Below are positions 32,633 to 42,000 of a stretch of DNA of 52,893 bases, in pieces; within the stretch, counting starts at the first letter, position 1; each line of letters opens with the position of its first letter. Origin of the DNA: Elusimicrobiota bacterium (GTDB lineage: Bacteria > Elusimicrobiota > Elusimicrobia > UBA1565 > UBA9628); contig JACPFR010000045.1 in NCBI GenBank assembly GCA_016182905.1, forward strand, positions 1 to 52,893, in the 5' to 3' direction. The translations under genes were made by a program, and so were the position numbers. The notes beneath the pieces are model-generated. The model saw only the letters and a list, made by a program, of their open reading frames with translations. It made no database searches and was not told the origin of the DNA.

Positions 32633-34394
32633 GGGCGGACCTCCGGGCGGACGCGAGATGCGCGGCGTACTGGCGGTAGAACGGCAGGCGGCACAGCGGC
32701 AGCAGCTTCTCGAGGGTGCGGCGCGCTCCCGCGAGGCCCATCTCGAAGTCCTTGCTCGAGAAGCGCGCCTTGCCGGCGCGCGTGATCCGCCAGTCGAAGA
32801 CGATGTCCGAGTACACGGCCGCGAAATCGCCCGCCCGCAGGGCGCGCTCGAGCTCCCACGGGCTGCGGAAGACCGCGACGCGCGCGTCCGAGAGCGCCGA
32901 AGGAAGGACCGGGGGCTCGCCGTGGCGGTCGTAGTAGACGAGGTCCACGCCGAAGCCCATCTCCATCGCCATCGTCGCCAGCGGCGCCCCGTGGCCGTAG
33001 CGCAGCTCGACGAGGCGCGGCAAGGTCGCCTCCGAGACGACGAAGCCCAGCCGGAGCCCGGAAGCCTCCCGGCGCAGCTCCTCCCAGGACGGCAGGAAGG
33101 CGGACATCCGCGCCGCCCAGGCCTTGTCGAACGCCTCCGCCTTGCCGGCCGCGGCCGCGACGCCCCGCAGGCACCGGCGGGTCCCCTCGACGCCGTAGGG
33201 CGCGCTCACCGGCACGACGGGCCGCGGCGAGGCCTCGAGCAGCTCGCGCACCTTGGTCGGGTAGGAGCTGCGCTCGCAGAAGACCTGCCACCGCGCCTTG
33301 GGCAGGCCGTTCAGGGACGGGAAGCTCACGTCCGGGAACACGGAGACGCCGATCCCGAGGCCGAGGTCGTCCAGGAACGGCCGGATCTCCTCCTCGCGCA
33401 CGCGCTTCGGGAAATGGAAGAGGTTGACCAGGCGCTCGTCGCCGGGCTCCGCGAAGAAGCCCGGCGCGCTCAGCAGGGAGCGGAAATGGGCCCCGAAGTT
33501 GTCGTTCTCGTCGCGGTCCTTCTGGCTCCAGCTCACCGAGGACCCGCCGATCTCCTTCTCGCAGCGCCGCGCGAGCCCCTGGAAATCCTCGCCCATGATG
33601 ATCGGCGTGCACAGGTGCGTGAAGAGGAGGTAGTCGCCGGGCTTGGCCCGCTTGCGGACCTCCTCGACCAGGGCGTCGGCCCGCTCTCCGGTGCCCATGA
33701 CCATGTCCCGCTCCTCGAGTTCGGTCACGATGCTCCCGTCCCGGGCGCCTTCGTCCTCGGGCTCGCCCGCGCCCCTCTCCTCGCCGTTCTCGCTCTCCTC
33801 CGGCCAGTCCATGAAGCTCCATTTGGCGAAGCTGCGCCGGGGCCGCGCGTAGTAGCACTCGAGGTCGGCGTACTCGATGTTGATCGTCTTCTCGGTGGTG
33901 CAGGAGGGCACGCCCAGCAGCACCTCGAAGTCCTGGTCGGCGTAGAAGTTCCTCCACCCGGCCTCGAGCAGCGCCATCGGCTGCCCGATGCACGGCACCT
34001 TGACCTTGTCCCCGTCCTGCCCGGGCGCGACCTTCTCCGTGAAGGACAGGGGGTCGGCGTCGAGCACGGCCGCGACGTCGGACAGGGTCCGCTCGCCGAG
34101 GCGGGACGCGAAGACCTTCAGCAGCTTCAGGACGGCCGGCCCCGCGGCGCCCTTGGGCGCCAAGGCGAGCCCGGGCGCGCGGACGGCGGCCTCGGTCGAG
34201 GAGCGCGGCAGGAGGTAGACGACGAGGCGGTGGGCGCCGCTCGTCAGGCTCAGGCGCACGCGCGGGCTCTCCCGTCCCAGCGCGCAGGCGCCGTCGAGCC
34301 TCCAGCCCGCCCCTCCCGCCTTGAGCCCCATCAGGCTCTCCACGGCGGCGAGGGCCGCGGGCCCCGCCGTGACGTGCCGCTCGCCCGGGATCAT
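32625..34394 (-). CDS. NifD-like nitrogenase component 1 protein
   Basis: The product has 589 residues. A leading domain (about 15-120, AGWRLDGACALG and HRLVVYLLP) is followed by the NifD-like part from LLEAGWRNFYADQD (142-155). C180 in EYADLECYY corresponds to NifD Cys88, C262 in FTHLCTPIIMGED to Cys154; the Cys62 equivalent is absent. C373 (WQVFCERSSY) falls where NifD has its FeMo-co ligand Cys275, but the C-terminal region that should supply His442 reads YSDIVFDWRITRAGKARFSS without a matching His. LEERDMVMG parallels QEKDIVFGG. An acidic stretch (200-220) is inserted. It follows a NifH-like gene by seven bases. Confidence 0.88.
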   Translation of the reverse strand: MIPGERHVTAGPAALAAVESLMGLKAGGAGWRLDGACALGRESPRVRLSLTSGAHRLVVYLLPRSSTEAAVRAPGLALAPKGAAGPAVLKLLKVFASRLGERTLSDVAAVLDADPLSFTEKVAPGQDGDKVKVPCIGQPMALLEAGWRNFYADQDFEVLLGVPSCTTEKTINIEYADLECYYARPRRSFAKWSFMDWPEESENGEERGAGEPEDEGARDGSIVTELEERDMVMGTGERADALVEEVRKRAKPGDYLLFTHLCTPIIMGEDFQGLARRCEKEIGGSSVSWSQKDRDENDNFGAHFRSLLSAPGFFAEPGDERLVNLFHFPKRVREEEIRPFLDDLGLGIGVSVFPDVSFPSLNGLPKARWQVFCERSSYPTKVRELLEASPRPVVPVSAPYGVEGTRRCLRGVAAAAGKAEAFDKAWAARMSAFLPSWEELRREASGLRLGFVVSEATLPRLVELRYGHGAPLATMAMEMGFGVDLVYYDRHGEPPVLPSALSDARVAVFRSPWELERALRAGDFAAVYSDIVFDWRITRAGKARFSSKDFEMGLAGARRTLEKLLPLCRLPFYRQYAAHLASARRSARG

Positions 34395-34401
34395 CGCGCT
34401 C

Positions 34402-35226
34402 TCACCAGCCCTTGTAGAACCGCCGGTCGTCCATCGGCGTCGGGATCGGGCAGTCCTCCTTGCGGATGTCGAGTATCTTCTTGGCCAGCGACGCGAGGCT
34501 CTTCGAGAACGGGCTCTTCGGCGCCATCTCGACGACGGTGTTCTTGCGGGCGAACTCCGCCTTGCGCACGGCGGGGTCGCGCGGCACGAACTCGAGGATG
34601 CGCGTGCCGAGGATCTCGGCGAACGTCTCGAGCTTCCTGCGCTCCACCTTGCCGTCCTTGAGGTTCGCCACGAGGCCCGCGAGGTAGACGCCGTTGGAGG
34701 CGTAGGTCCTCACGGACTTCGCGATGTTGTTGGCCGCGTACAGCGCCATCAGCTCCTCCGAGACCACGATGACGATCTTCTCGGCGAAGCCCTTGCGCAG
34801 CGGCGCGGCGAAGCCGCCGCACACGACGTCGCCGAGGACGTCGAAGACCCGCGCGTCGTAGCCGCCCGCCTTCAGCACGCCGAGGTCCTGCAGCGCCTCG
34901 AGCATCAGCGAGATGCCCCGGCCGGCGCAGCCCACGCCCGGCTCCGGCCCGCCGGCCTCGACGCAGTCGATGCCGAGGCGGCCCTTGACGATGAGGTCCG
35001 AGGGCTTGAGCTCGCCGTGGTCGCGCACCCCGAAGATGCGGGTGTACTTCTCCATGAAGGTCTCGATGAGTTCGCCGTCGACGAGCCCCAGCGTGCTGTC
35101 GTGCTTCGGGTCGCAGCCGACGTGCAGGACCTTGAGGCCCTGCAGCGCGTAGACCGAGCTGAGGTTCGAGGAGATCGTGGACTTCCCGATGCCGCCCTTG
35201 CCGAACACGACGATGTTGTTCTCCAT
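34402..35226 (-). CDS. NifH-like iron protein (stand-alone)
   Basis: The product has 274 residues, the normal NifH length. P-loop GKGGIGKST (9-17), HVGCDPKHDS, the subunit-bridging cluster ligands C100 (GVGCAGRGI) and C136 (VVCGGFAAP), and switch residues DVLGDVVCGG are all present. This is an ATP-driven one-electron donor as a homodimer with one [4Fe-4S]. It sits between another NifH-like gene (2-nt gap) and a D-like gene, and could serve several D/K pairs of the cluster. It ends KGW without a long tail. Confidence 0.93.
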   Translation of the reverse strand: MENNIVVFGKGGIGKSTISSNLSSVYALQGLKVLHVGCDPKHDSTLGLVDGELIETFMEKYTRIFGVRDHGELKPSDLIVKGRLGIDCVEAGGPEPGVGCAGRGISLMLEALQDLGVLKAGGYDARVFDVLGDVVCGGFAAPLRKGFAEKIVIVVSEELMALYAANNIAKSVRTYASNGVYLAGLVANLKDGKVERRKLETFAEILGTRILEFVPRDPAVRKAEFARKNTVVEMAPKSPFSKSLASLAKKILDIRKEDCPIPTPMDDRRFYKGW

Positions 35227-35228
35227 GC

Positions 35229-36071
35229 TCACTTCGCTCTCCTGTAGATCCTCTGCCCGCGCGCGAACTCGGCGAACTCGGCGGCGGGCATGGGCCGCGC
35301 GGCGGCGCCGGGGACCGCGCCCCGCCGCGCCTCGATCGCCTTCGCCAGGTCGCGGAAGCGGGCCGCCGCCGCTCCCTTCGGAGCGTGCTCGAAGACGGTC
35401 AGCCCCAGCTCCTCCGACTCCAGGATGTCCGGGTCGCGCGGGATGACGGCCGTGATGTCGACGCCGAGGCGCGAGGCGAAGGCCTCGAGGTGCCCGGGGC
35501 GCACGTCGTTCTGGCGCAGGTTGAAGATGATCCCCCCGACGAACACGCCCTCGTGGTAGGGCGCCGACGCGACGCGGACGATGTTGTTGGCCGCGAACAG
35601 CGACGCCGTCTCCTCGGAGGAGACGATGTACACGTCGCGGCCGAGGCCGAAGCGCAGGGGCGCGACGAAGCCTCCGCAGACGAGGTCCCCGAGGACGTCG
35701 AAGATGAGGGTGTCGTAGGCGCCGACCTCGCGCGCGTGCTCCTCCAGGAACTGGCACAGCGTGGCGACGCTGCGGCCCCCGCAGCCCTGCCCCGGAGGCG
35801 GCCCGCCCGTCTCCAGCACGTCGAGCCCCGGCCGGCTGCTCGTCACGAGCTCGCGGAACCCGTGGCCTTCGAGCCCCGTCACCATGTCGACGATGGTCGG
35901 CGCGCGCCTGCCGCCCATGAGGCGCAGCGACGTGTCCGCCTTGGGGTCGCAGCCGAGGAGCAGGACCTCGCGGCCGTCGCGGGCGAAGCTCGCCGCGAGA
36001 TGGGCGCACGTCGTGGACTTGCCCACGCCGCCCTTCCCGTAGACGACGACCGTCAGCGGCCTGCGCTTCAT
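35229..36071 (-). CDS. divergent NifH-like iron protein
   Basis: The product has 280 residues. P-loop GKGGVGKST (12-20), LGCDPKADTS, and the cluster cysteines C97 and C132 are present, but the loop around the first is unusual (GGPPPGQGCGGRS instead of GGPEPGVGCAGRG). This changes the docking surface for component 1. IIFNLRQNDV replaces the VANLRD block of the other NifH copies. It follows directly on the most degenerate K-like protein (ATGA overlap at 36071), so the two may belong together. Electron transfer role inferred from family. Confidence 0.9.
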   Translation of the reverse strand: MKRRPLTVVVYGKGGVGKSTTCAHLAASFARDGREVLLLGCDPKADTSLRLMGGRRAPTIVDMVTGLEGHGFRELVTSSRPGLDVLETGGPPPGQGCGGRSVATLCQFLEEHAREVGAYDTLIFDVLGDLVCGGFVAPLRFGLGRDVYIVSSEETASLFAANNIVRVASAPYHEGVFVGGIIFNLRQNDVRPGHLEAFASRLGVDITAVIPRDPDILESEELGLTVFEHAPKGAAAARFRDLAKAIEARRGAVPGAAARPMPAAEFAEFARGQRIYRRAK

Positions 36072-37300
36072 GATCGCGGACGCCCGGAGGCCTCGTCGCG
36101 CAGGATGGCCGAGGCGACGCGGTCGACGAGATGGCGGAAGCCCGCGTAGCCGAGGAACGGACGCTCGGCGACGGGATGCTCGACGTAGTTCGGATAGCCG
36201 ATCGGCACGTGCACGGCGTCGTCGGGCGAGAGGTCGCTGCCCGTGGGGGCGAGGCACACCGGGCGGATCCTCTTCTCGAGCGGCCCCAGGGCCGTCAGCA
36301 GGGCCGGGTCGGCCAGCAGACCCAGCTCGGCGCACAGCTCCCGCAGGGCCGCCGTCAGGTGGGGATCGTCCTGCAGGACCTCGGCGACGCGGCCCGAGAT
36401 GACCCGCAGCACGTGGGCCTGCGTGTCGCGCACCGCGGCGCGGCTCTCCCGGGCGGCCAGCGGCGCGGCCTCCCGCCCGCGTCCGGCGGACGCGGCGACC
36501 TTGCGGAGGAACCTCTCGGTGGCGGACAGCCCGAGCGGCAGCTCGGCCTCGCAGAGCCTGGCCCCGGTCCGCTCGGCCACGACGCGGGCCGCCTCGCGCG
36601 CGTAGGGAAGAGAGATCACGAGGCTCGCGCGCTCCGCCGCCTCCAGCTCCGCCCGGCCTCCGCCGGACAGCCAGACGGATTCCACGCGCAGGCCGAGGGC
36701 CTCGAGCAGGCGCCTCAGCTCGCGCAGGTTCCCGGCGTGGTCCGGCTCGTCGCGGTCGTGGAGATAGCCGACCAGCGCGACGGCGTCCTTCCCGCGGCGG
36801 CCGGGGCGGAGCGTCACGCTCCGGGCCAGCGCCTCGCAGGTCCGCGCGTAGCCGTCGAGCCAGGTGCCGCCGAGCGAGCGCGAGGGGATATGGCAGAGCA
36901 GCGGCCCGCCGGGCCGCGCGTGGCGGCGCGCGACCTCCTTCAGCGGGAAGTTCACGAGCTCGTGGAAATCGAAGGTCGTCGACAGCACGATCCCGGCGTC
37001 GGGCTGGGCGCAGACCCCCGCGAAGACGGCGTCGACCTGGGCGTTGCGGTCGGTCGAGAGGCTCTTGACCTCCTCGCGGTCCTGGACCTGTCCGGTGTGC
37101 ACGACGCGGCGATGGCCGATCGGCGGCAGCAGGCGGCAGCGCAGGTTGTGGCAGTACTGCATCTCGGCCTTGGTGAAGACGCAGTAGGGGCCGTCGACGA
37201 CGAGATAGGCCCCCGCGAGGGCGTCGACGGCGACGTATACGCCGTTGAGGAAAGGCAGGCGGAAGGATTCGACCGCGGCGGCGAGGCTGTTCTCGATCAT
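36068..37300 (-). CDS. divergent NifK-like protein missing one cluster cysteine
   Basis: The product has 410 residues from the ATG at 37300 (ATGA overlap); an ATG at 37309 is an equally open choice. VVDGPYCVFTKAEMQYCHNL (35-54) keeps the first ligand (C40) but replaces the IHGRHDL block of the other K-like proteins. The second ligand region reads GIVLSTTFDFHELVNF, with Phe110 where the others have Cys. GTWLDGYARTCEALA, YLHDRDEPDHAGNLRELRRL and a C-terminal IGYPNYVEHPVAERPFLGYAG confirm the family. This chain could hold an incomplete cluster site or use another ligand, as BchB uses Asp. Confidence 0.85.
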   Translation of the reverse strand: MIENSLAAAVESFRLPFLNGVYVAVDALAGAYLVVDGPYCVFTKAEMQYCHNLRCRLLPPIGHRRVVHTGQVQDREEVKSLSTDRNAQVDAVFAGVCAQPDAGIVLSTTFDFHELVNFPLKEVARRHARPGGPLLCHIPSRSLGGTWLDGYARTCEALARSVTLRPGRRGKDAVALVGYLHDRDEPDHAGNLRELRRLLEALGLRVESVWLSGGGRAELEAAERASLVISLPYAREAARVVAERTGARLCEAELPLGLSATERFLRKVAASAGRGREAAPLAARESRAAVRDTQAHVLRVISGRVAEVLQDDPHLTAALRELCAELGLLADPALLTALGPLEKRIRPVCLAPTGSDLSPDDAVHVPIGYPNYVEHPVAERPFLGYAGFRHLVDRVASAILRDEASGRPRS

Positions 37301-38982
37301 GATATCCATGGCGCCAGGCAGGCGCGGTGACGGGCGAAGGGGCGCGACTCGCATTTCAACAGGAGCCGGCACGCGGACCGCAGCAGGCCCGCCGGCCCGG
37401 GCTCGAAGACGTTGTCGTTGAAGCCCGGCAGGCCGTGCGCCTCGAGGCGCGGGTCGTGGTTGAAGTGCGTGAAGGCCAGGTCGACCCCGCGGCGCAGGAG
37501 CCGGTCGAGCCCGGCGCGGGTGGAGAACGGGACGAACTCGATCGAGCCCGCGCCCTTCGCCTCCGGGGGCCGGCGCAGGGCCGCGGCCGCGGAGGGCGCG
37601 GGGCTCCAGACGAGGCAGCGCACGCGGAAGCCCAGCTCGCACAGCAGCCCCGCCGTCGAGAAGCCGAAGGTCCGGCCGCGCGAGGCCAGCAGCTCGAGGT
37701 CGGCGGCGTCGCCGATGAGCGCCGCCGTGCGCGCGCGGCAGCGCGGGATCAGCGCCTCGAGCCCGGCGGCCGCCGCCGCGGGGACCTCCGCGGGCGCGTC
37801 CAGGCCCAGGACGGAGACGACGCGCGCCAGCCAGGCGCGGGTCCCGGCGAGGCCGAACGGAGGGTGATGCCGGACGACGCGCAGGCCGCGCCGCAGGAAG
37901 ACCCCGTCCTCGATCTTCGCCCAGCCCACCGGGTCGTACCAGACCACCGCGCCGGCCGCGCCGATCTCCGGGAAGGAGCGGACGTCGAGGTTCGGGAAGA
38001 GCGCGCCCACGACGCGCAGGCCGAGGCCGCGGCACAGCCCGGCGGCCTCCTTCGCCGCCGCCTCGGACGGCAGGCCGGCGAGGATGACGGCCTTCGGGTC
38101 GCGGGCCGGAGCGAACTCGACCTCATCGAGCAGGCGATCGACGAGGGCCTCGTAGACCGGGCCCGAGTTGCGGGTCTTCGACGTCCACAGCACCGGCACG
38201 CCCAGCTCGCGCTCGATGCGCTCGATGAACGGCGCGGGCGTGTCCCCGACGAGCTCCGGCAGGCAGGTGGTCTTCAGATGGATGAAGGCCGGCTTCTCCT
38301 CGCGCGCGACCCGCTCGAGGACGCGCCCGAGGATCTCCTGCGTGCGCCCGCCCACGACGTCCGCCTCGCCGATGTCGGTGTCCGTGTAGGAGAAATCCCC
38401 CTCCGCCGCGCGGGGGCCGTCCTCGGCGAAGAAGCGCAGCGGCGCCACCTCGAGCCGCGGGTTGTTGGCGTTGCACTCCAGCGTCGCGTGGCTGATCTGC
38501 GCGTAGCGCGCGCCGAAGCGGACGTCCTGCTCGAGGAAGCGCACGTCCGGGTGGACGAACTTCCAGAAGCGCGAGCCGTGATCGACGGCCCGGAAATAGG
38601 TCTCGAAGCGCGACGGGACCGAGTCCCCGCCGGGGTCGGAGTAGAGCAGGGCGTCGCGGTTGAGGCGCGCGAGGAGCTCCGCGAAGCCCTCTCCCGCCAG
38701 GCCCGCCGCGATCGCGCCCGTCACGGCGCGCTCGTCGCCGGCGGGCTCGCCGCCGCGGCCATCGGTCCCGAGCCGGGCGCGCCCCCCCGCGTCCCGGACG
38801 ATCCGCAGGTCGAGCCGGCGGCGGTCCTTGGCCAGGACGAGCTCGACCTCGGTCCCGCGAAGGAACGCCTGCTCCAGCTCCCACCCCGCGGGCGGGCCGC
38901 CGAGGATCCCCTTGAGGTGCAGAAGCCCGTCCAGTCCGAGCCGGTGACGCGGGGCCGCCGGGTGGTTTTTTTCTATATGCAT
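37297..38982 (-). CDS. NifD-like nitrogenase component 1 protein (type 2)
   Basis: The product has 561 residues from the ATG at 38982. A leading domain (about 15-110) includes GGPPAGWELEQAFL. C170 (HATLECNANN) and C240 (HLKTTCLPELVGDT) are the two cluster cysteines. It is closely related to the C-terminal half of the fusion at 39032-42376 and distinct from the three VMGED-type D proteins. The C-terminus HFNHDPRLEAHGLPGFNDNVFEPG is shared with that fusion only. The start codon is uncertain: the motif at 38983-38999 lies right against the ATG and predicts transcription from about 38972, and no ribosome site is seen. Confidence 0.86.
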   Translation of the reverse strand: MHIEKNHPAAPRHRLGLDGLLHLKGILGGPPAGWELEQAFLRGTEVELVLAKDRRRLDLRIVRDAGGRARLGTDGRGGEPAGDERAVTGAIAAGLAGEGFAELLARLNRDALLYSDPGGDSVPSRFETYFRAVDHGSRFWKFVHPDVRFLEQDVRFGARYAQISHATLECNANNPRLEVAPLRFFAEDGPRAAEGDFSYTDTDIGEADVVGGRTQEILGRVLERVAREEKPAFIHLKTTCLPELVGDTPAPFIERIERELGVPVLWTSKTRNSGPVYEALVDRLLDEVEFAPARDPKAVILAGLPSEAAAKEAAGLCRGLGLRVVGALFPNLDVRSFPEIGAAGAVVWYDPVGWAKIEDGVFLRRGLRVVRHHPPFGLAGTRAWLARVVSVLGLDAPAEVPAAAAAGLEALIPRCRARTAALIGDAADLELLASRGRTFGFSTAGLLCELGFRVRCLVWSPAPSAAAALRRPPEAKGAGSIEFVPFSTRAGLDRLLRRGVDLAFTHFNHDPRLEAHGLPGFNDNVFEPGPAGLLRSACRLLLKCESRPFARHRACLAPWIS

Positions 38983-38999
38983 GGCAACGATTCTGCCAA
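38983..38999 (-). promoter_or_regulatory. -24/-12-like motif inside the cluster
   Basis: The minus strand reads TGTTGGCAGAATCGTTGCC, with GG at 38997-38996 and GC at 38985-38984, ten bases apart; GGCA and TTGC fit the sigma-54 consensus well. It lies in the widest gap (49 nt) of the 25-gene cluster and may drive the second half. It abuts the ATG at 38982, so the start there needs checking. Confidence 0.5.
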
Positions 39000-39031
39000 C
39001 AGGATAGCGCTCGCCGTGGGGCCGGGCCATT

Positions 39032-42000
39032 CTAATCTGTGCCGTCGCTGAGAATGCCGCTCCCCGAAAGGAAGGCGCGATGCCGGGGGAACGGCCGAGC
39101 CCGGCATTTCATCAGCAGGCGGCCGCCCGAGGCCAGCAGGCCGTCGAGGCCGGGCTCGAACGCGGCTTCGGTGAAGCCCGGCAGGCCGAGGGCCTCGAGG
39201 CGCGGGTCGTGATTGAAATGGGTGAAGGCGAGGTCGGCTCGCCTCGCGAGAGCGCGCTCGAGCTGGGCGCGCGTCGAGAACGGCGCCGTCTCGATCGTCC
39301 CGGCGCCGTGACCCTTGCGCGGCCGCCGCGCGCCCGCCGCGTCCGCCGTGCCGCCGGGGCGGAAGGCCAGGCAGAGCACGTTGAAGCCGAGCTCGCCGAG
39401 CAGCTCCGCCGGAGCGAAGCCGAGGGCGCCCCGCCGCGCGACGAGGAGCTCGAGATCGGCCTCGTCCCCGATCAGGGCCGCGGTACGCCGGCGGCACTCC
39501 GCCCTCAGCGCCTCGAGCTTGGCCGCGCGCGCCGCCAAGACCCGGTCGAAGGCGTCCTCCTCCCCCTGCAGGCCCAGGACCGAGGCGACCCGGCCGAGCC
39601 AGGCGCGCGAGCCGTCGAGCCCGTAAGGCGGATGGGTGCGGACCACGGCGAGGCCGCGGCGGAGGAAGGGCGAGTCCGGGATCGTCTCCCAGCCCACCGG
39701 GTCGAGCCACACGACCGCGCTCGCCGAGCCCATCTCGGGCGCCCGGCGGAAGTCCAGGTCGGGGAAGAGGGTCCCGACCACGCGCAGGCCGAGCGCGCCG
39801 CACAGCTCCTCGGCCTGCGCCCGCGCCTCGGGCGAGGGAACGCCGGCGAGCAGGACCGCCCGCGGGTCGGGGCGGGCGGCCGGCCGGCTCGCGTCCAGGA
39901 GGCGCTCGACCCAGGACGAGTAGACCGGCCCGCCCGGCCGGGTCTTCGAGGTCCAGAACACGGGCACGCCCAGCTCGGTCTCGATGCGGCGCATGAAGGG
40001 CACGGGGGTGTCGCCGATCAGCTCCGGGAGGCAGGTGGTGTTGAGATGGATGTAGGCCGGCGCCTCGCGGCGAGCCGTCTCCTCGAGCGCGCGGCCGAGG
40101 CGCTCCTGCGTGCGCCCGCCGACGACGTCCGCCTCGGTGACCTGCGTCTCGATGTCAGCGCAGCCGTCCTCGCCCGCCTCCGGGCGCTCGCCGGCGAAGA
40201 AGCGCAGCGACGGAGCCCCGGGCTCGGGGTTCGCCAGGCGGCACTCGAGCGTCGCGTAGTTGATGCGGGCCCAATGCGAGCCGAGGTTCACCTTCTCCTC
40301 CAGGCAGCGCCATTGGGGATAGACGAACTTCCAGAAATCCCGCGAGTGGTCGACGACGCGGTAGTAGCGCTCCAGCCGCGACGGGATCCGGCTGCCGTCC
40401 GGATCGGAGAAGAGCAGGTCGTCGCGGCGCAGGCGCGCGACGATCGCGTCGAAGGTCGTCGCGGCGAGGCCCGCGGCGATCGTCGCCGCGAGCCCGGCGT
40501 CCTCGCCCGACGGCTCGCCCCGGGACGAGCGCAGGCGCGCGCCGGGCTTGCCCCGTCCCTGCGGCGCGACGTCGAACTCCAGCCTCCGCGGGCCCCGGAC
40601 GAGCGAGAACTTGACCCCGCCGGGCGTCAACGACGAGGTCTCGAGCTCCCAGCCCCCGGGAGGACCGCCGATCAGGCTCTTGAAGTAGGCGAGGCCGTCC
40701 CGCCCGAGCTGGCTCCGCGGGGCGTCCGCCGCGGCCTCCGGGGAACCGGGGGCGCTCCGGCGCTTCTCGGCCGCGGCGATCGACGCGCGGGAGACGGCGT
40801 CCTGGAGGAGCATCTCCCGCGCGAAGGGCGCCCGCGCGGCCTCCATCACCTCGAGCAGGGAGAGCGCGATCCGCAGCGGCCTGACCGGGAGGTCGGGATC
40901 GGCGTTCGCCTCGCGGTACAGGCGGGCGGCCAGGTCGAACAGGGGGTCTCCGCGGAAATGGGCGCAGGCGTCGCCGTCGCGCTCGGCGGCGCAGACGCGC
41001 ACCAGCAGGGCGAAATACGCGGCGACCCTCTCGTCCTTGAAGCGCCACGCCCGCACCCCGGTGAGCTCCCCCTCGTTCTTGAAGAACCCGTAGTACTGGC
41101 CCGGGTCCGGGAACTCGCCGGCCAGCACGCCGCCCTCCTTCTCCGCCAGGCGGAAGATGGGCGAGCTCTCCTCGAGGAGGAGGATCGAGTACAGCCAGTA
41201 GCCGCACTCGGGGAAGCCCCGGGCGGCCGCGAGCTCCAGGTTGAGGCGGACGTCCGCGAGCGTCGTCCAGGGGGTGAACAGGATGAACCCGAGCTCGACC
41301 GCCGCGTTCCCGTCCTTGAAGGGCCGGAAGACGCCGGGGTAGGCGTTCCCCCAATTCTTCGCCAGCGCGAGGAACTCGTCGACCTGCTCCAGGCTGATCC
41401 GCTTGTTGAAGCGCGCGTTCTCGCTCTCCGAGAAGTTCTCGACGCCCATGCTCAGCAGGCGCACCTCGTGCCCGGCCTTCGCCAGCGCCGGCAGGACCCG
41501 CTCGATGCGGGCGCGCCGGCGGAGGACGTCGTCGATCCGGGGATTGAAGAGGAAGACCGACGGGGGCAGCTTCAGCCGCAGCACGAGCGCGAAGAGCTCG
41601 TCGAAGCGCCAGAACGCGCGGATGTCGAAGAACTCGTAGCGTCCCTTGTCCCGGCCGCTCCGCCCCGCCGTCTCCAGCGTCCTGCGGAGCTGGGTCTCGA
41701 GCAGAGGCATGATCCCCGTCGGCGGAGCGGTGAGGGGCGGCATGAGGGCGCAGTCGCAGAAGGCGCAGCCCCGGTGCTTCGCGGCCCCGAGGTCCAGGCC
41801 GTGGTAATGGGGGTTGTCCTCCAACGTCCGACGGTAGGCGCACATCGTCCCGCTGACGAAAGTGATCTGCGGCGCGGCGGCGCGCGCCGCCGCGTTGGCG
41901 AGCACGGCCGAGTAGTCGGGGACGGCTTCCTCGACGAGGTAGCGCCGCGCGGCCGCGGGGTCCGGGCGGCCGAGCCAGTCGAGGAACCAGCCGCAGCGGG

